A stretch of DNA of 17,038 nucleotides, taken from Acidobacteriaceae bacterium. GTDB taxonomy: Bacteria; Acidobacteriota; Terriglobia; Terriglobales; Acidobacteriaceae. Below are positions 1-8,500 of this stretch, in pieces. A program made the translations under genes and the position numbers. Numbering within the stretch: position 1 is the stretch's first letter; every line of letters begins with the position of its first letter. The stretch covers positions 1 to 17,038 of the forward strand of contig PKXI01000264.1 in assembly GCA_003133425.1 (NCBI GenBank). Direction: 5' to 3'. The notes under the pieces were generated by a model. The model saw only the letters and a list, made by a program, of their open reading frames with translations, was not told the origin of the DNA and made no database searches.

Positions 1-1
1 G

Positions 2-739
<738 letters not shown>

Positions 740-761
740 GCCTAAAAGCAGTTGAACCAAG

Positions 762-795
762 AAGCCCCCGGCCAATCCGCCGGGGGCTTTCTTCT
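762..795 (+). terminator. Rho-independent terminator of clpC
   Basis: A perfect 10-bp stem (762-771 pairing with 780-789, core GCCCCCGG/CCGGGGGC) with an 8-base loop is followed by a T-rich run (TTTCTTCTGCTTTCT). It lies just after the clpC stop codon. Confidence 0.9.
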
Positions 796-845
796 GCTTT
801 CTCCGCTTGACAAATATCCTTGCGTCTTTTGAGACTCAATAAGCG

Positions 846-1106
846 ATGAATGAAACTCGGCATCAGCGGGCATGGCTCCTGGTTGCGGCAATCGCAATCC
901 TGACAGCCCTTGTGTTTTTGCTGGTTCCGCACGTTCATTCCGGAAACGCCGGGGCCTGGCTGGCAATCCTGCCGATTCTGTTTGTTGGTATTATTTCGCC
1001 ACTCAGCCTGCTGTCGCCTATGGCCTATATGTACCTTGGCCGTACGCCGGATGCGCCAGTACTTCCAGCCTCCTTCCAACGCCCGCCTCCCTTCAGACTC
1101 GCCTAA
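846..1106 (+). CDS. Small two-helix membrane protein, function unknown
   Basis: This 86-residue protein is not recognised. It has two hydrophobic segments that should span the membrane (about residues 9-30 and 37-60), separated by a short polar loop with PHVHSG, and a proline-rich tail (ASFQRPPPFRLA). The ATG is preceded only by weak purine-rich sequence. A perfect TTGACA box sits at 807-812, just after the clpC terminator, but no good -10 box follows at the right distance. The next small gene lies in the same frame downstream, and the two may form a pair. Hydrophobic pattern and codon use support it as real; no function can be assigned. Confidence 0.6.
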   Translation: MNETRHQRAWLLVAAIAILTALVFLLVPHVHSGNAGAWLAILPILFVGIISPLSLLSPMAYMYLGRTPDAPVLPASFQRPPPFRLA

Positions 1107-1259
1107 ATCTCAGGAAATGTTCATGCTTCGTGCGCGGCCTTTAGGGGCTCTCCGCGCGACTCATTCCTCCGGGAAGTTCTGCCGGCGATCTGTGAGGGTG
1201 CTTATGAGCGCCGGTGTCTATTTTTCTGTTCTCTATTATTTGCCAGCCCATTTCTGGCG

Positions 1260-1553
1260 ATGGTTGCGATTCTTGCGCACTACCAATTGCGCCGGAGTGC
1301 GTGGAAGCGCAAGAAACGAAAGGGCAAGCGAATCCTGGGCTTTTGTCCATCCTCTGCAGCTCTGGGGGCCACGCTCTTGTTTCTGTCGGACTTTTACCGA
1401 CCCAATGTGGACTTTGCAATTGAAGCGAGCCCTCAGGAGCGAGTTGAGGAAGACGATGAGGGTGATCCGGAAACGCAGGAGAAGCATCTTGGCCGCCAAT
1501 TGAGGCGGATTCGACGAGGCGAACGGGTGGAAGGGCTTGTATTGCGGCTTTGA
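1260..1553 (+). CDS. Small basic/acidic membrane protein, function unknown; apparently frameshifted near its start
   Basis: The first usable start in this frame is ATG 1260 (97 aa). The frame stays open upstream to the stop at 1104-1106 without any ATG, GTG or TTG, and bases 1212-1275 encode a clear hydrophobic helix (CLFFCSLLFASPFLAMVAIL) that a start at 1260 would cut in half. ATG 1204, in another frame, has a good ribosome binding site (GAGGGTG, 4 bases before it). One extra T in the T run at 1221-1225 would join it to this frame and give about 117 residues with two membrane helices. A very basic loop follows (RKKRKGKR), then a second helix (about residues 27-43 counted from 1260), an acidic stretch (VEEDDEGDPE) and a basic C-terminus (LRRIRRGE). 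Either a natural frameshift or a sequence error; function unknown. Confidence 0.55.
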   Translation: MVAILAHYQLRRSAWKRKKRKGKRILGFCPSSAALGATLLFLSDFYRPNVDFAIEASPQERVEEDDEGDPETQEKHLGRQLRRIRRGERVEGLVLRL

Positions 1554-1585
1554 ACCTGGGCGACGAAGCGAAAATGCGCTGTTTA

Positions 1586-1641
1586 GGTTCGTGGTATCCC
1601 ACTCTTTCGCCAGAAAGAAGGCGAAAGAATGGGGCACGGGG
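1586..1641 (+). repeat. Palindromic intergenic repeat, copy A
   Basis: A 56-bp unit, shared in equal length with 9617-9672 (46 of 56 positions identical by hand alignment). The core is a perfect inverted repeat (1603-1611 TCTTTCGCC pairing with 1612-1620 flank end and 1621-1628 GGCGAAAGA). It is framed by TATCCCAC on the left and ATGGGGCACGGGG on the right, whose CCCA/TGGG bases extend the hairpin outward past a single mismatch. It lies between the small membrane gene and secA. Confidence 0.8.
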
Positions 1642-1724
1642 CTGTCGCGGTAAAGCGAGAGTGGGGAACGTGTCTGAAACCAGGAGTTAACCCTCTGCAT
1701 TTACACTAGTAAACGGAGAAGCCT

Positions 1725-4700
1725 GTGTTTTTCGATAAGTTACTGACTAAGATTTTTGGCACCTCGAACGAACGTGCCATCAAGCGGCTCATGCCTTTTG
1801 TGGCGGAGATCAGCGCCCTCGAGCCGGAGACAAAGCAGCTCACGGATGAGCAGCTACGCTACAAGACAATTGAGTTCCGGGCCCGAATCGCAGCCAAACT
1901 CGATGGGATTACAGACGAGGATGCACGCAAAGCTGCTGAAAAGGAAGCGCTGGAAGGTCTGCTTCCTGAAGCATTTGCGGTGGTGCGCGAGGCCGGCTGG
2001 CGCGCCGTGCAAATGCGCCACTTTGACGTGCAGTTGATCGGCGCCATGGTGCTGCACCAGGGCAAGATCGCCGAGATGAGAACCGGTGAGGGCAAAACGC
2101 TGGTGGCGACCCTCAGCTGCTATCTCAACGCGCTCGCCGGGCACGGCGTGCATGTGGTTACGGTGAACGATTACCTGGCCAAGCGCGACGCGGAGTGGAT
2201 GGGCAAGATCTACGAGTTCCTGGGTCTCACGGTCGGCGTTATCGTCCATGACCTCGACGACAGCGAGCGTAGAGCCGCTTACGCGTCCGACATCACCTAT
2301 GGGACAAATAACGAGTTTGGCTTCGACTACCTGCGCGACAACATGAAGTTTGAGATCAAGGATTGCGTGCAGCGCGGCCACTACTATGCCATCGTCGACG
2401 AAGTGGACTCGATTCTCATCGACGAGGCACGTACTCCGCTCATCATCTCCGGCCCCACCGACCAGACCACGGACAAGTATGCGCGCGCTCGCAAGATCAT
2501 TCCGCAACTGGTGATGGGCGAAGAGGTCGAATACCACGACCACAAGCGCCAGCAGGAACTTGGCATTCAGCTTGCAGAGGGCCAAAAGTTTTTCAGCGGT
2601 GACTACATCGTGGATGAGAAACAGCGCACCATCGGCGTGACGGACGATGGCTGGGTCACGATTGAGAAGCTGCTGGGTATCGATAACATCGCCGATGCCG
2701 AAAACTGGGAACTCAAGCACTATGTTGAAACCGCGATCAAGGCGCATGCGCTTTACAAGCGCGACGTAGAGTACGTGGTCAAGGATGGCGAAGTCATCAT
2801 CGTCGACACCTTCACCGGCCGCCTGATGCCGGGCCGCCGCTGGTCCGACGGATTGCACCAGTCCATCGAAGCCAAGGAAGGCGTCAACATCCGCAAGGAA
2901 GACCAGACGCTGGCCACCATCACCTTCCAGAATTATTTCCGCCTCTACAAAAAGCTGAGCGGCATGACGGGCACGGCCGAAACCGAAGCAGCCGAATTCG
3001 AGAAGATTTACAAACTTGAAATCGTGGTCATCCCGACCAATATGCTCATGCGCCGGCTTGAAAATCCCGACGTGGTTTACCGTACCGAGAAGGAAAAATA
3101 CAAGGCGGTAGCCGACGACATCGCGATCCTTCACGAGAAGCAGCAGCCGGTGCTGGTCGGCACTACTTCAATCGAAAAGTCTGAGCGTCTTTCGGGAATT
3201 CTTCAGCGCAAGGGCGTGCGCCACGTGGTGCTGAACGCCAAGTTCCACGAGCGCGAAGCCGAGATCGTGGCGCAGGCAGGCCGCCTCGGAATGGTGACTA
3301 TCGCCACCAACATGGCAGGCCGTGGAACCGATATTCTACTCGGCGGCAATCCAGACTTCATGACCCGCCAGGAATTGGTGAAGAAGGGCCACGCCCGCGC
3401 AATCAGCGTGGCCGAGGGAGCCATCAATCCCATGGCGCCGGCCGGCTTTCTGCGCTTCTACTATCAGGGCCAGGAATTCGAAGTCAGCGAACCGGACTGG
3501 GCTGAGAGCAACAAGGGCCACGCAGAAGCCGCGCTCAAGGATCATGAGCAGGTGATCGATGCGGGCGGCCTTTTCATCCTCGGCACCGAGCGGCACGAAT
3601 CGCGGCGCATCGACAATCAGCTCCGTGGCCGCGCCGGCCGCCAGGGTGATCCCGGCGAATCGCGCTTCTATCTTTCGCTTGAAGACGACCTGATGCGCAT
3701 TTTCGCCAAGCAGTGGGTGAGCACGCTGCTGGAGCGGCTAGGCATGGAAGAGGGTGTGCCCATTGAGTCGAAGATGATCTCCAAGCGCATCGAGGGAGCG
3801 CAGAAAGCTGTCGAAGCGCAGAACTTTGAATCGCGCAAGCACCTGCTGGAATACGACGACGTGATGAACAAGCAGCGCGAGGCGGTATACGGTCTGCGCC
3901 GCCAACTGCTCGAAGGCGTTGAGCAGCGCGAGCTGATTCTCGAGGACTACGTCGGCGGAATACTTAGCGGATTTCTTGACGAATTCGCCGGGGAGCGCAT
4001 TCGTCCCGACCAATGGAATATCAAGGGTCTCGAAGAAAAGCTCGTCGATCAGTTCGGCCTCAATCTTTCCGAATCGGACTTGAAGCCGAAGGAGCTCAGC
4101 CGCCACGAACTGGGCGAGGCGATCTTCGAGAAGTTGAAAGAGCATTACGAGGCCAAAGAAAAAATCCTGGGCGCCCCCACAATGCGCTATCACGAGCGGA
4201 TGGTCATGCTGAGCGTGATCGATGGACTCTGGAAAGAACACCTGCTTTCAATGGACCATCTGAAAGAGGGAATCAGCCTGCGCGGCTATGCGCAGCGGGA
4301 CCCGCTGGTGGAATACAAACGGGAATCCTTCGATATGTTCGAAGCGATGATGGAGAAGTTCCAGGAGGACACCGCACGCTTCCTTTTCCGGATGCAGATT
4401 CTTGGACCCGACGGGCAGCCGGTGGATGCGGCGCCGCGACCGAATCGAGTGGTCCCCAAGGCGCCGCCGGTAGCCTCTGCCGCACAGCCGCTCACGCTGG
4501 ATGCGGAACCGCGTGAGATCGGCATTCACACGCGCCAGCCCTCAACCACCATCGACGCGCTGGAGAAAGAGTTCCACCGCAAGAAGCAGCGCGAACTGGA
4601 AGCAGCCAGCCGCTCGGGGAGCGCCGACTCTAGCCAACCCTCACAGCGCAGGACGGGAGAAAAGGTTGGCCGCAACGACCCATGTCCCTGCGGTAGCGGA

Positions 4701-4736
4701 AAGAAGTTCAAGAAATGCCACGGAGCTGAGAAGTAA
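1725..4736 (+). CDS. secA: Preprotein translocase ATPase subunit SecA
   Basis: A complete 1003-residue SecA, the motor that drives unfolded preproteins through SecYEG. It starts at GTG 1725, 6-7 bases after a good ribosome binding site (CGGAGAAG). Visible: Walker A MRTGEGKT (residues 118-125), DEVD Walker B (225-228) followed by SILIDEARTPLIISG, the preprotein cross-linking region, the second nucleotide-binding fold with NMAGRGTDILLGG and the arginine-finger motif RGRAGRQGDPG, the helical scaffold, and a C-terminal zinc-binding SEC-C tail (CPCGSGKKFKKCH, about 986-998). It is about 100 residues longer than E. coli SecA. Part of the excess is an insert of roughly 55-60 residues between LLGGNPDF and the GGLFILGTERHESRR motif, and part is a proline-rich linker before the zinc tail. 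The gene appears to stand alone. Confidence 0.98.
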   Translation: MFFDKLLTKIFGTSNERAIKRLMPFVAEISALEPETKQLTDEQLRYKTIEFRARIAAKLDGITDEDARKAAEKEALEGLLPEAFAVVREAGWRAVQMRHFDVQLIGAMVLHQGKIAEMRTGEGKTLVATLSCYLNALAGHGVHVVTVNDYLAKRDAEWMGKIYEFLGLTVGVIVHDLDDSERRAAYASDITYGTNNEFGFDYLRDNMKFEIKDCVQRGHYYAIVDEVDSILIDEARTPLIISGPTDQTTDKYARARKIIPQLVMGEEVEYHDHKRQQELGIQLAEGQKFFSGDYIVDEKQRTIGVTDDGWVTIEKLLGIDNIADAENWELKHYVETAIKAHALYKRDVEYVVKDGEVIIVDTFTGRLMPGRRWSDGLHQSIEAKEGVNIRKEDQTLATITFQNYFRLYKKLSGMTGTAETEAAEFEKIYKLEIVVIPTNMLMRRLENPDVVYRTEKEKYKAVADDIAILHEKQQPVLVGTTSIEKSERLSGILQRKGVRHVVLNAKFHEREAEIVAQAGRLGMVTIATNMAGRGTDILLGGNPDFMTRQELVKKGHARAISVAEGAINPMAPAGFLRFYYQGQEFEVSEPDWAESNKGHAEAALKDHEQVIDAGGLFILGTERHESRRIDNQLRGRAGRQGDPGESRFYLSLEDDLMRIFAKQWVSTLLERLGMEEGVPIESKMISKRIEGAQKAVEAQNFESRKHLLEYDDVMNKQREAVYGLRRQLLEGVEQRELILEDYVGGILSGFLDEFAGERIRPDQWNIKGLEEKLVDQFGLNLSESDLKPKELSRHELGEAIFEKLKEHYEAKEKILGAPTMRYHERMVMLSVIDGLWKEHLLSMDHLKEGISLRGYAQRDPLVEYKRESFDMFEAMMEKFQEDTARFLFRMQILGPDGQPVDAAPRPNRVVPKAPPVASAAQPLTLDAEPREIGIHTRQPSTTIDALEKEFHRKKQRELEAASRSGSADSSQPSQRRTGEKVGRNDPCPCGSGKKFKKCHGAEK

Positions 4737-4752
4737 CAACGACAGGATTGCA

Positions 4753-4778
4753 GCCGGAGGGTCGCACAGACCCTCGGC
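4753..4778 (+). terminator. Hairpin after secA, possible terminator
   Basis: An inverted repeat GCCGGAGGGTC - GCACA - GACCCTCGGC with one bulged G lies 17 bases after the secA stop, in the gap between convergent secA and the cpaE-like gene. No T run follows, so termination would be Rho-dependent or weak. Confidence 0.4.
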
Positions 4779-4834
4779 TCGCATTTGCGCCGTTGCTATT
4801 GAATCGCGCTCTGTGTGCAAAGAAGCCCGGGCTC

Positions 4835-6067
4835 TTATTTTCCGAAGAGGCTGAAACTCTTTTTCCTTCTCTTCTCATCGGGAAGGCCGCATGCTGTTCT
4901 GGCCATCTGCTTGATAGCCTGCGAAATTGGCGAGTCTTCTAGCGCAATCGCTGTAGCCGTATTCTGGGTTCTGCGGGCAGTGGAATAATCGTCGGGAATT
5001 TTCCAGTGGGCAGGCCGGGTGAGAGCCTTGGCGACCTGGCTATCGTCGAAGAGAAGAGTGTTGGGCGTATAGCGGTTCAGCACAATCTGCAGACTGCGGC
5101 CCCGAAGGGCGAAGTACTGAGAGATGAGGCGATTCGAGTTGCGCAGCTCAGTGATGCCGACCTGGGTGATCAGGTAGACGACGGAGGACTCTTCGAAAAG
5201 CGAAGAATCCATCAGGTCAATCCTCGATCCAGCATCGACCACGACGTAGTTGAAGCTCTGGCGCGCGACCGCGATTAGTTTGTCGAAAGCGTCAATGGGC
5301 GGCTGATCCTTGGGGAATTCGCTTGGAGCCGGCAGTACAAACAATCCCGAACTGTGCTTGGTCAGCAGCGAATTGAGGAAACTCCCGTCGAGTCGGCTAT
5401 GATCCCTCAGGGCATTGGCAGTGGAGTAATTGGACGTCATGCCGAGGTTGATCGCAGCGTCTCCAAGGGGCTGGCCGAGGTCGATCAGCAGCGTGCTCTG
5501 GCTGGACTCCAAGGCAACCGCCACTGCAAAATTGGCGGCGATCGAAGTAACTCCGCAGCCCCCTTTGGCACCGATAAAGACAAATATCTGACCTGCGGTC
5601 TTGGGGACGTGTACAGGAGCCGGCTGTGAGATAGAGGCACGTGTGAGAGCACCGGCTACCTCGGCTGGGACCAGGGGCAGTGTAAAGTACTCGCGGGCGC
5701 CCGCACGCATGAAACGGACTGCCTGTCTTACGTCGGCATCTGCCGAATAGACCATTACGCAAGCGGGACTGCTGGCACAAATCCGCCCGACCAGGTCGAA
5801 GACATAATCCGGGTCGCAATCCATGTCGATGATGACGACATCGAATTGTTCGCCCAGGGTATGGGGCAGGTCGTCCAGGTTGGTCGGGTAGGAAGAGAAC
5901 TCGCGAATCTCGGTGCTCTGGCGTCCAGAGAGAACGCTCATAAAGGCCCTGCGACGATCGTCGTCGGGGCCGATAAGGGCAATGGACAAGACACTTTTGA
6001 TAGGGCTGTCGGGAGCCTGGCGAGAGTCCGGCTCGCCGCTCTTGCTGTTCCCAGATTCCATCATCAT
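4835..6067 (-). CDS. TadZ/CpaE-like protein: receiver-like domain fused to MinD/ParA-type ATPase
   Basis: With the start at ATG 6067 (AGGA 6 bases upstream) the protein is 410 residues. An in-frame GTG at 6118 would add 17 residues but has a poorly spaced ribosome binding site. Residues about 28-140 form a receiver-like fold (SIALIGPDDDRR, FDVVIIDMD, ending AREYFTLPL). Residues about 158-395 form a MinD/ParA ATPase with deviant Walker A GAKGGCGVTS: the signature lysine (KGG) is kept while the usual second lysine is replaced, as in TadZ/CpaE. Walker B-like segments are LLIDLGQP and FNYVVVDAGS. The basic tail (KRRKKSFSLFGK) is typical of CpaE. The family localises Flp/Tad pilus machinery at the pole, but no other tad gene is in the window. 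A candidate promoter lies at 6126-6152. Confidence 0.82.
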   Translation of the reverse strand: MMMESGNSKSGEPDSRQAPDSPIKSVLSIALIGPDDDRRRAFMSVLSGRQSTEIREFSSYPTNLDDLPHTLGEQFDVVIIDMDCDPDYVFDLVGRICASSPACVMVYSADADVRQAVRFMRAGAREYFTLPLVPAEVAGALTRASISQPAPVHVPKTAGQIFVFIGAKGGCGVTSIAANFAVAVALESSQSTLLIDLGQPLGDAAINLGMTSNYSTANALRDHSRLDGSFLNSLLTKHSSGLFVLPAPSEFPKDQPPIDAFDKLIAVARQSFNYVVVDAGSRIDLMDSSLFEESSVVYLITQVGITELRNSNRLISQYFALRGRSLQIVLNRYTPNTLLFDDSQVAKALTRPAHWKIPDDYSTARRTQNTATAIALEDSPISQAIKQMARTACGLPDEKRRKKSFSLFGK

Positions 6068-6125
6068 TACCAATCCTATCCTACGTTGGGCAGATTGTTC
6101 CTCCCCTTTCTCGGGCACGTTAATG

Positions 6126-6152
6126 ACTAAAGGGCTCCCGTGCCAAAGTCAA
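6126..6152 (-). promoter_or_regulatory. Possible promoter of the cpaE-like gene
   Basis: On the minus strand TTGACT (6147-6152) is followed after a short 15-base spacer by TTTAGT (6126-6131), upstream of ATG 6067. The spacing is suboptimal, so this is tentative. If correct it excludes the GTG at 6118 being far downstream of the transcript start and fits a leader of about 50 bases to ATG 6067. Confidence 0.3.
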
Positions 6153-6441
6153 TAACTGGTTTCTAATGAGAGCGGGCCTGGGATGAGCGCCTCTTGCAGT
6201 TTGAGCGTTTGCCGGCCGCCAGAGCAGGGAATAGCACAAAATGGGAAGCGCGGGCAGGTTCGCCAAGGTAAAGGCAATTCATAAGTCTTATGTCTTCCTG
6301 GGAATTGGAAAAACTCAATGAGGTTATCGACGGAGAACGGCAGGACCTTGAGTGAATTCCGGTTCTTTGATTACCAAAGGAATGAAAGACGGAGTCGGGG
6401 ATGAGGTTCTGATACTCCCACGCAACTCGCGCGAATGGGCT
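6153..6441. other. Intergenic region without a recognised gene
   Basis: Between the cpaE-like gene start and the CYTH gene stop (374 bases from 6068, of which 6126-6152 may be promoter) I see no convincing gene or RNA. It holds a perfect small palindrome CATAAG-T-CTTATG at 6280-6292 and a 21-codon open frame (6290-6355) with no ribosome binding site, which I do not call. Confidence 0.5.
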
Positions 6442-7017
6442 CTAGGCTGTCCCGGAGACGGCGGCAAAGGTCAAGTCTGTGGCGTCGGAGCGGTGCTGCT
6501 CGCGCCACTGGTCAAACATGCGCCCGTAGCTCAGCGTGATGTAATCTGCCGGTCCGATACCGAGCCTCGCTGCGGCCCTGTCGATCCATTCGGCGGGGCC
6601 CTCGAGCTCCGCATAGTCGCCGATGGGGGTTTCGTCCACCACGCAATGGCCCTCGCCGTCATGCCACTCCGTGCGCCATTTCTCGTAGCGGAAGGCAGCC
6701 ACCAGTCCGATCGACAGGAAGACTTCCTCCAGCGCCGCACCGTCAGCGACCTCGGTTTCGGTCTCCACGCGGTGCTTGTGCCTGTCTTCGCCAACGCCGT
6801 CGTCCGGCACCCGCTTGTGAGTGACTGTCCAGCGGCCAGCATAGTTGCGGATGCGCAGGATTTCGGTCCGGGCCCGCATCTCGCGGCCCGGGGTGTCATA
6901 GAGTACGTTGCTTTCGAAGCTGCGCGGGGTCTGCAGCGTGAATCCTGCGGCCTCAAGCCGCCGTGCGAGGCCGGGCAGGTCAGATACTTTGAATTTGATC
7001 TCGGTCTCGATGGCCAT
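6442..7017 (-). CDS. CYTH-domain protein (class IV adenylate cyclase / thiamine-triphosphatase superfamily)
   Basis: The start at ATG 7017 puts the family signature directly at the N-terminus, as is usual: E4, E6 and K8 in MAIETEIKFK make the ExExK motif that binds metal and triphosphate. It is followed by the basic strand residues R55, R57 and K68 (LRIRNY, TVTHKR), the acidic strand VETETEV and the late VVDETPIGDYAELEGP strand. At 191 residues it has the normal length for one CYTH tunnel domain. Family members hydrolyse inorganic triphosphate or thiamine triphosphate or, less often, make cyclic AMP; the substrate cannot be told here. An upstream in-frame start (7095) would add 26 unrelated residues. 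No clear ribosome binding site precedes 7017; TATACT lies 11 bases upstream, so a nearly leaderless message is possible. It lies 96 bases downstream of the HEAT-repeat gene and may share its transcript. Confidence 0.85.
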   Translation of the reverse strand: MAIETEIKFKVSDLPGLARRLEAAGFTLQTPRSFESNVLYDTPGREMRARTEILRIRNYAGRWTVTHKRVPDDGVGEDRHKHRVETETEVADGAALEEVFLSIGLVAAFRYEKWRTEWHDGEGHCVVDETPIGDYAELEGPAEWIDRAAARLGIGPADYITLSYGRMFDQWREQHRSDATDLTFAAVSGTA

Positions 7018-7113
7018 CGTAATCAGCGAGTATACGGCACAGCGTATTGTCCGCGCCAAGCGCGCCGAGCCAGGAGCCGTGCGGCCATCGTTCACTACAC
7101 CGTGCAGCGAGGC

Positions 7114-8280
7114 TCAGGGTTTACCGGCCCACGACGTCGCTTTCCCGCCCGGCATGTAGTTAACCTCGTAGTGGTTTGCCGCTGCCCAGTTGTTGGCGGC
7201 GTCGTGCAACCTCGTGTTCCCGCTGTTGAGCAGGTCTTGAGCCATATCCGTGTCTCCCGACCTGTCAAGCGCATCGATCAGCGCATCTTCTGTGCCCGGA
7301 TCGCCGCGCTGGACAAAAAAGTCGCAGGCGCCAGCGATTACTTCGGTATTGTGCTCCCTCAGAGCCTTCAGCAGAAAATTCACCGCCTGCGGGTCGTTGA
7401 TCTCTCCCAGGGCGTGGGCCGCGATCTGGTGAACGCGTTCATCCGAGTCCTCCATGGCGGCAATCAGTGGTCCGTCGGCGCGCGGGTCTTTTATCTTGCC
7501 CAAGGCCCTGGCCGACTGCTCCCGCAGACCGTCCTCTGCAGTCGGGTGCGGCAGCGGAACTCCGTATGCATCAAGTGAAACCGGTCCCTTCGCCGGCGGC
7601 GAATTGTCTTTGAGGGTTGCGATCAGCGGTTTCACGGCGCGTGTGTCCCCGAGCTCCCCAAGCAATTCGGCCGCCTGCTCGCGAAGTCCGGGATCGGCGC
7701 CTGCATCGGCGTTGTTGAGCACGGCGATCAGAGGATCGACAGCAGGCCTGCCCAACTGCACCAACCCCTCCCCCGCATATCCACTGAGGTCCTTGTCTCT
7801 GAGCGCGGCCATCAGTGGTTCCAGCGCCGGAGGCCCCAGATCGCCCAGCGCCTTAGCCACCTCTCGCTCAACCTCGTCATTGTTCTTTCCGGTCTTGAGA
7901 TGGTTCAGGAGCGGCTGCAGCGCGCCCAGGTCCTTGATCTGACCCAGTGCCTTCGCCGCATCGCCGGCCGTCGCAGTATCTGTATCGTTCAGAGCAGCGA
8001 TCAGCGGCTCGACCGCACGCGAACTTCTGAATTGGCCCAATTCAAGAGCTGCGTGTTGCCGGACGGCCGCGTCCGAGCTCTTCAGCTTGCCGATCTGAAC
8101 GCTCACCCGAATGAAATGCCAGCCGCCGACTAGCGCAGCCGTAAACACGCAGACGGAGACCAGAAATGTAAGTGCCTGGCGCCCCGTGAACGGCTGTTCA
8201 GTCCGCGTAACAACGGAGCCCCGGTTTCCAGGAGTCCTGGCGGAAAGGGGTTCGCCGATGGATATCTGGTCCGGACACAT
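7114..8280 (-). CDS. Membrane-anchored HEAT-repeat (PBS-lyase-like) protein
   Basis: A 388-residue protein with a strong ribosome binding site (GAGGAG, 5 bases before ATG 8280). The N-terminus is polar, then one hydrophobic helix spans about residues 36-57, and the rest is about seven short helical repeats from about 64 to 345. Typical units are ALELGQFRSSRAVEPLIAAL, AAKALGQIKDLGALQPLL, AAELLGELGDTRAVKPLIA, SARALGKIKDPRADGPLIA and AAHALGEINDPQAVNFLL. This ALG.I.D..AV.PLI pattern is that of HEAT/E-Z repeats, which make protein-binding solenoids. A single-helix anchor suggests the solenoid faces the periplasm or cytoplasm from the inner membrane; orientation is unclear. No catalytic motif is seen. 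The last unit diverges and the protein ends with GGKATSWAGKP. It is divergent from sua5. Confidence 0.85.
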   Translation of the reverse strand: MCPDQISIGEPLSARTPGNRGSVVTRTEQPFTGRQALTFLVSVCVFTAALVGGWHFIRVSVQIGKLKSSDAAVRQHAALELGQFRSSRAVEPLIAALNDTDTATAGDAAKALGQIKDLGALQPLLNHLKTGKNNDEVEREVAKALGDLGPPALEPLMAALRDKDLSGYAGEGLVQLGRPAVDPLIAVLNNADAGADPGLREQAAELLGELGDTRAVKPLIATLKDNSPPAKGPVSLDAYGVPLPHPTAEDGLREQSARALGKIKDPRADGPLIAAMEDSDERVHQIAAHALGEINDPQAVNFLLKALREHNTEVIAGACDFFVQRGDPGTEDALIDALDRSGDTDMAQDLLNSGNTRLHDAANNWAAANHYEVNYMPGGKATSWAGKP

Positions 8281-8500
8281 GCGATCTCCTCAGGGGTAGC
8301 GCGAAGGGCCGGGTACGGGGATTTGCCCAGGCGCGATTGCACCGGCTCGAATCGAAGGCAACCAAGTGAGTTTCCACTCTAGAGTCCCGGCGCAGGAGGC
8401 GGCAATCGAAAACAGGGAACAAATCAGTTTTTCGAGGTATTTAAGTAACGTGCTGAAACCCGGGTGGCTGTTCCGGGCGGCAACCGGCGACAATAAGAGT

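Noticed and set aside
910..1503. 197-codon plus-strand frame overlapping both small membrane genes
   Set aside because: The product is compositionally odd (many R, C and W) and competes with two frames that show proper membrane helices. Only its internal ATG 1204 is of interest, as the likely original start of the frameshifted gene.
1854..3134. 426-codon open frame on the minus strand inside secA
   Set aside because: It lies wholly antisense to SecA, whose motifs run through the whole region. Long antisense frames are expected in GC-rich genes, and the product shows no domain.
6352..7578. 408-codon plus-strand frame across the CYTH and HEAT-repeat genes
   Set aside because: It is antisense to two proteins with clear family motifs and has no ribosome binding site or recognisable domain.
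8366..8500. N-terminal extension of Sua5 from GTG 8366
   Set aside because: The 45 extra residues are unlike any Sua5 start and would cover the divergent promoter region; GTG 8501 gives the usual N-terminus.
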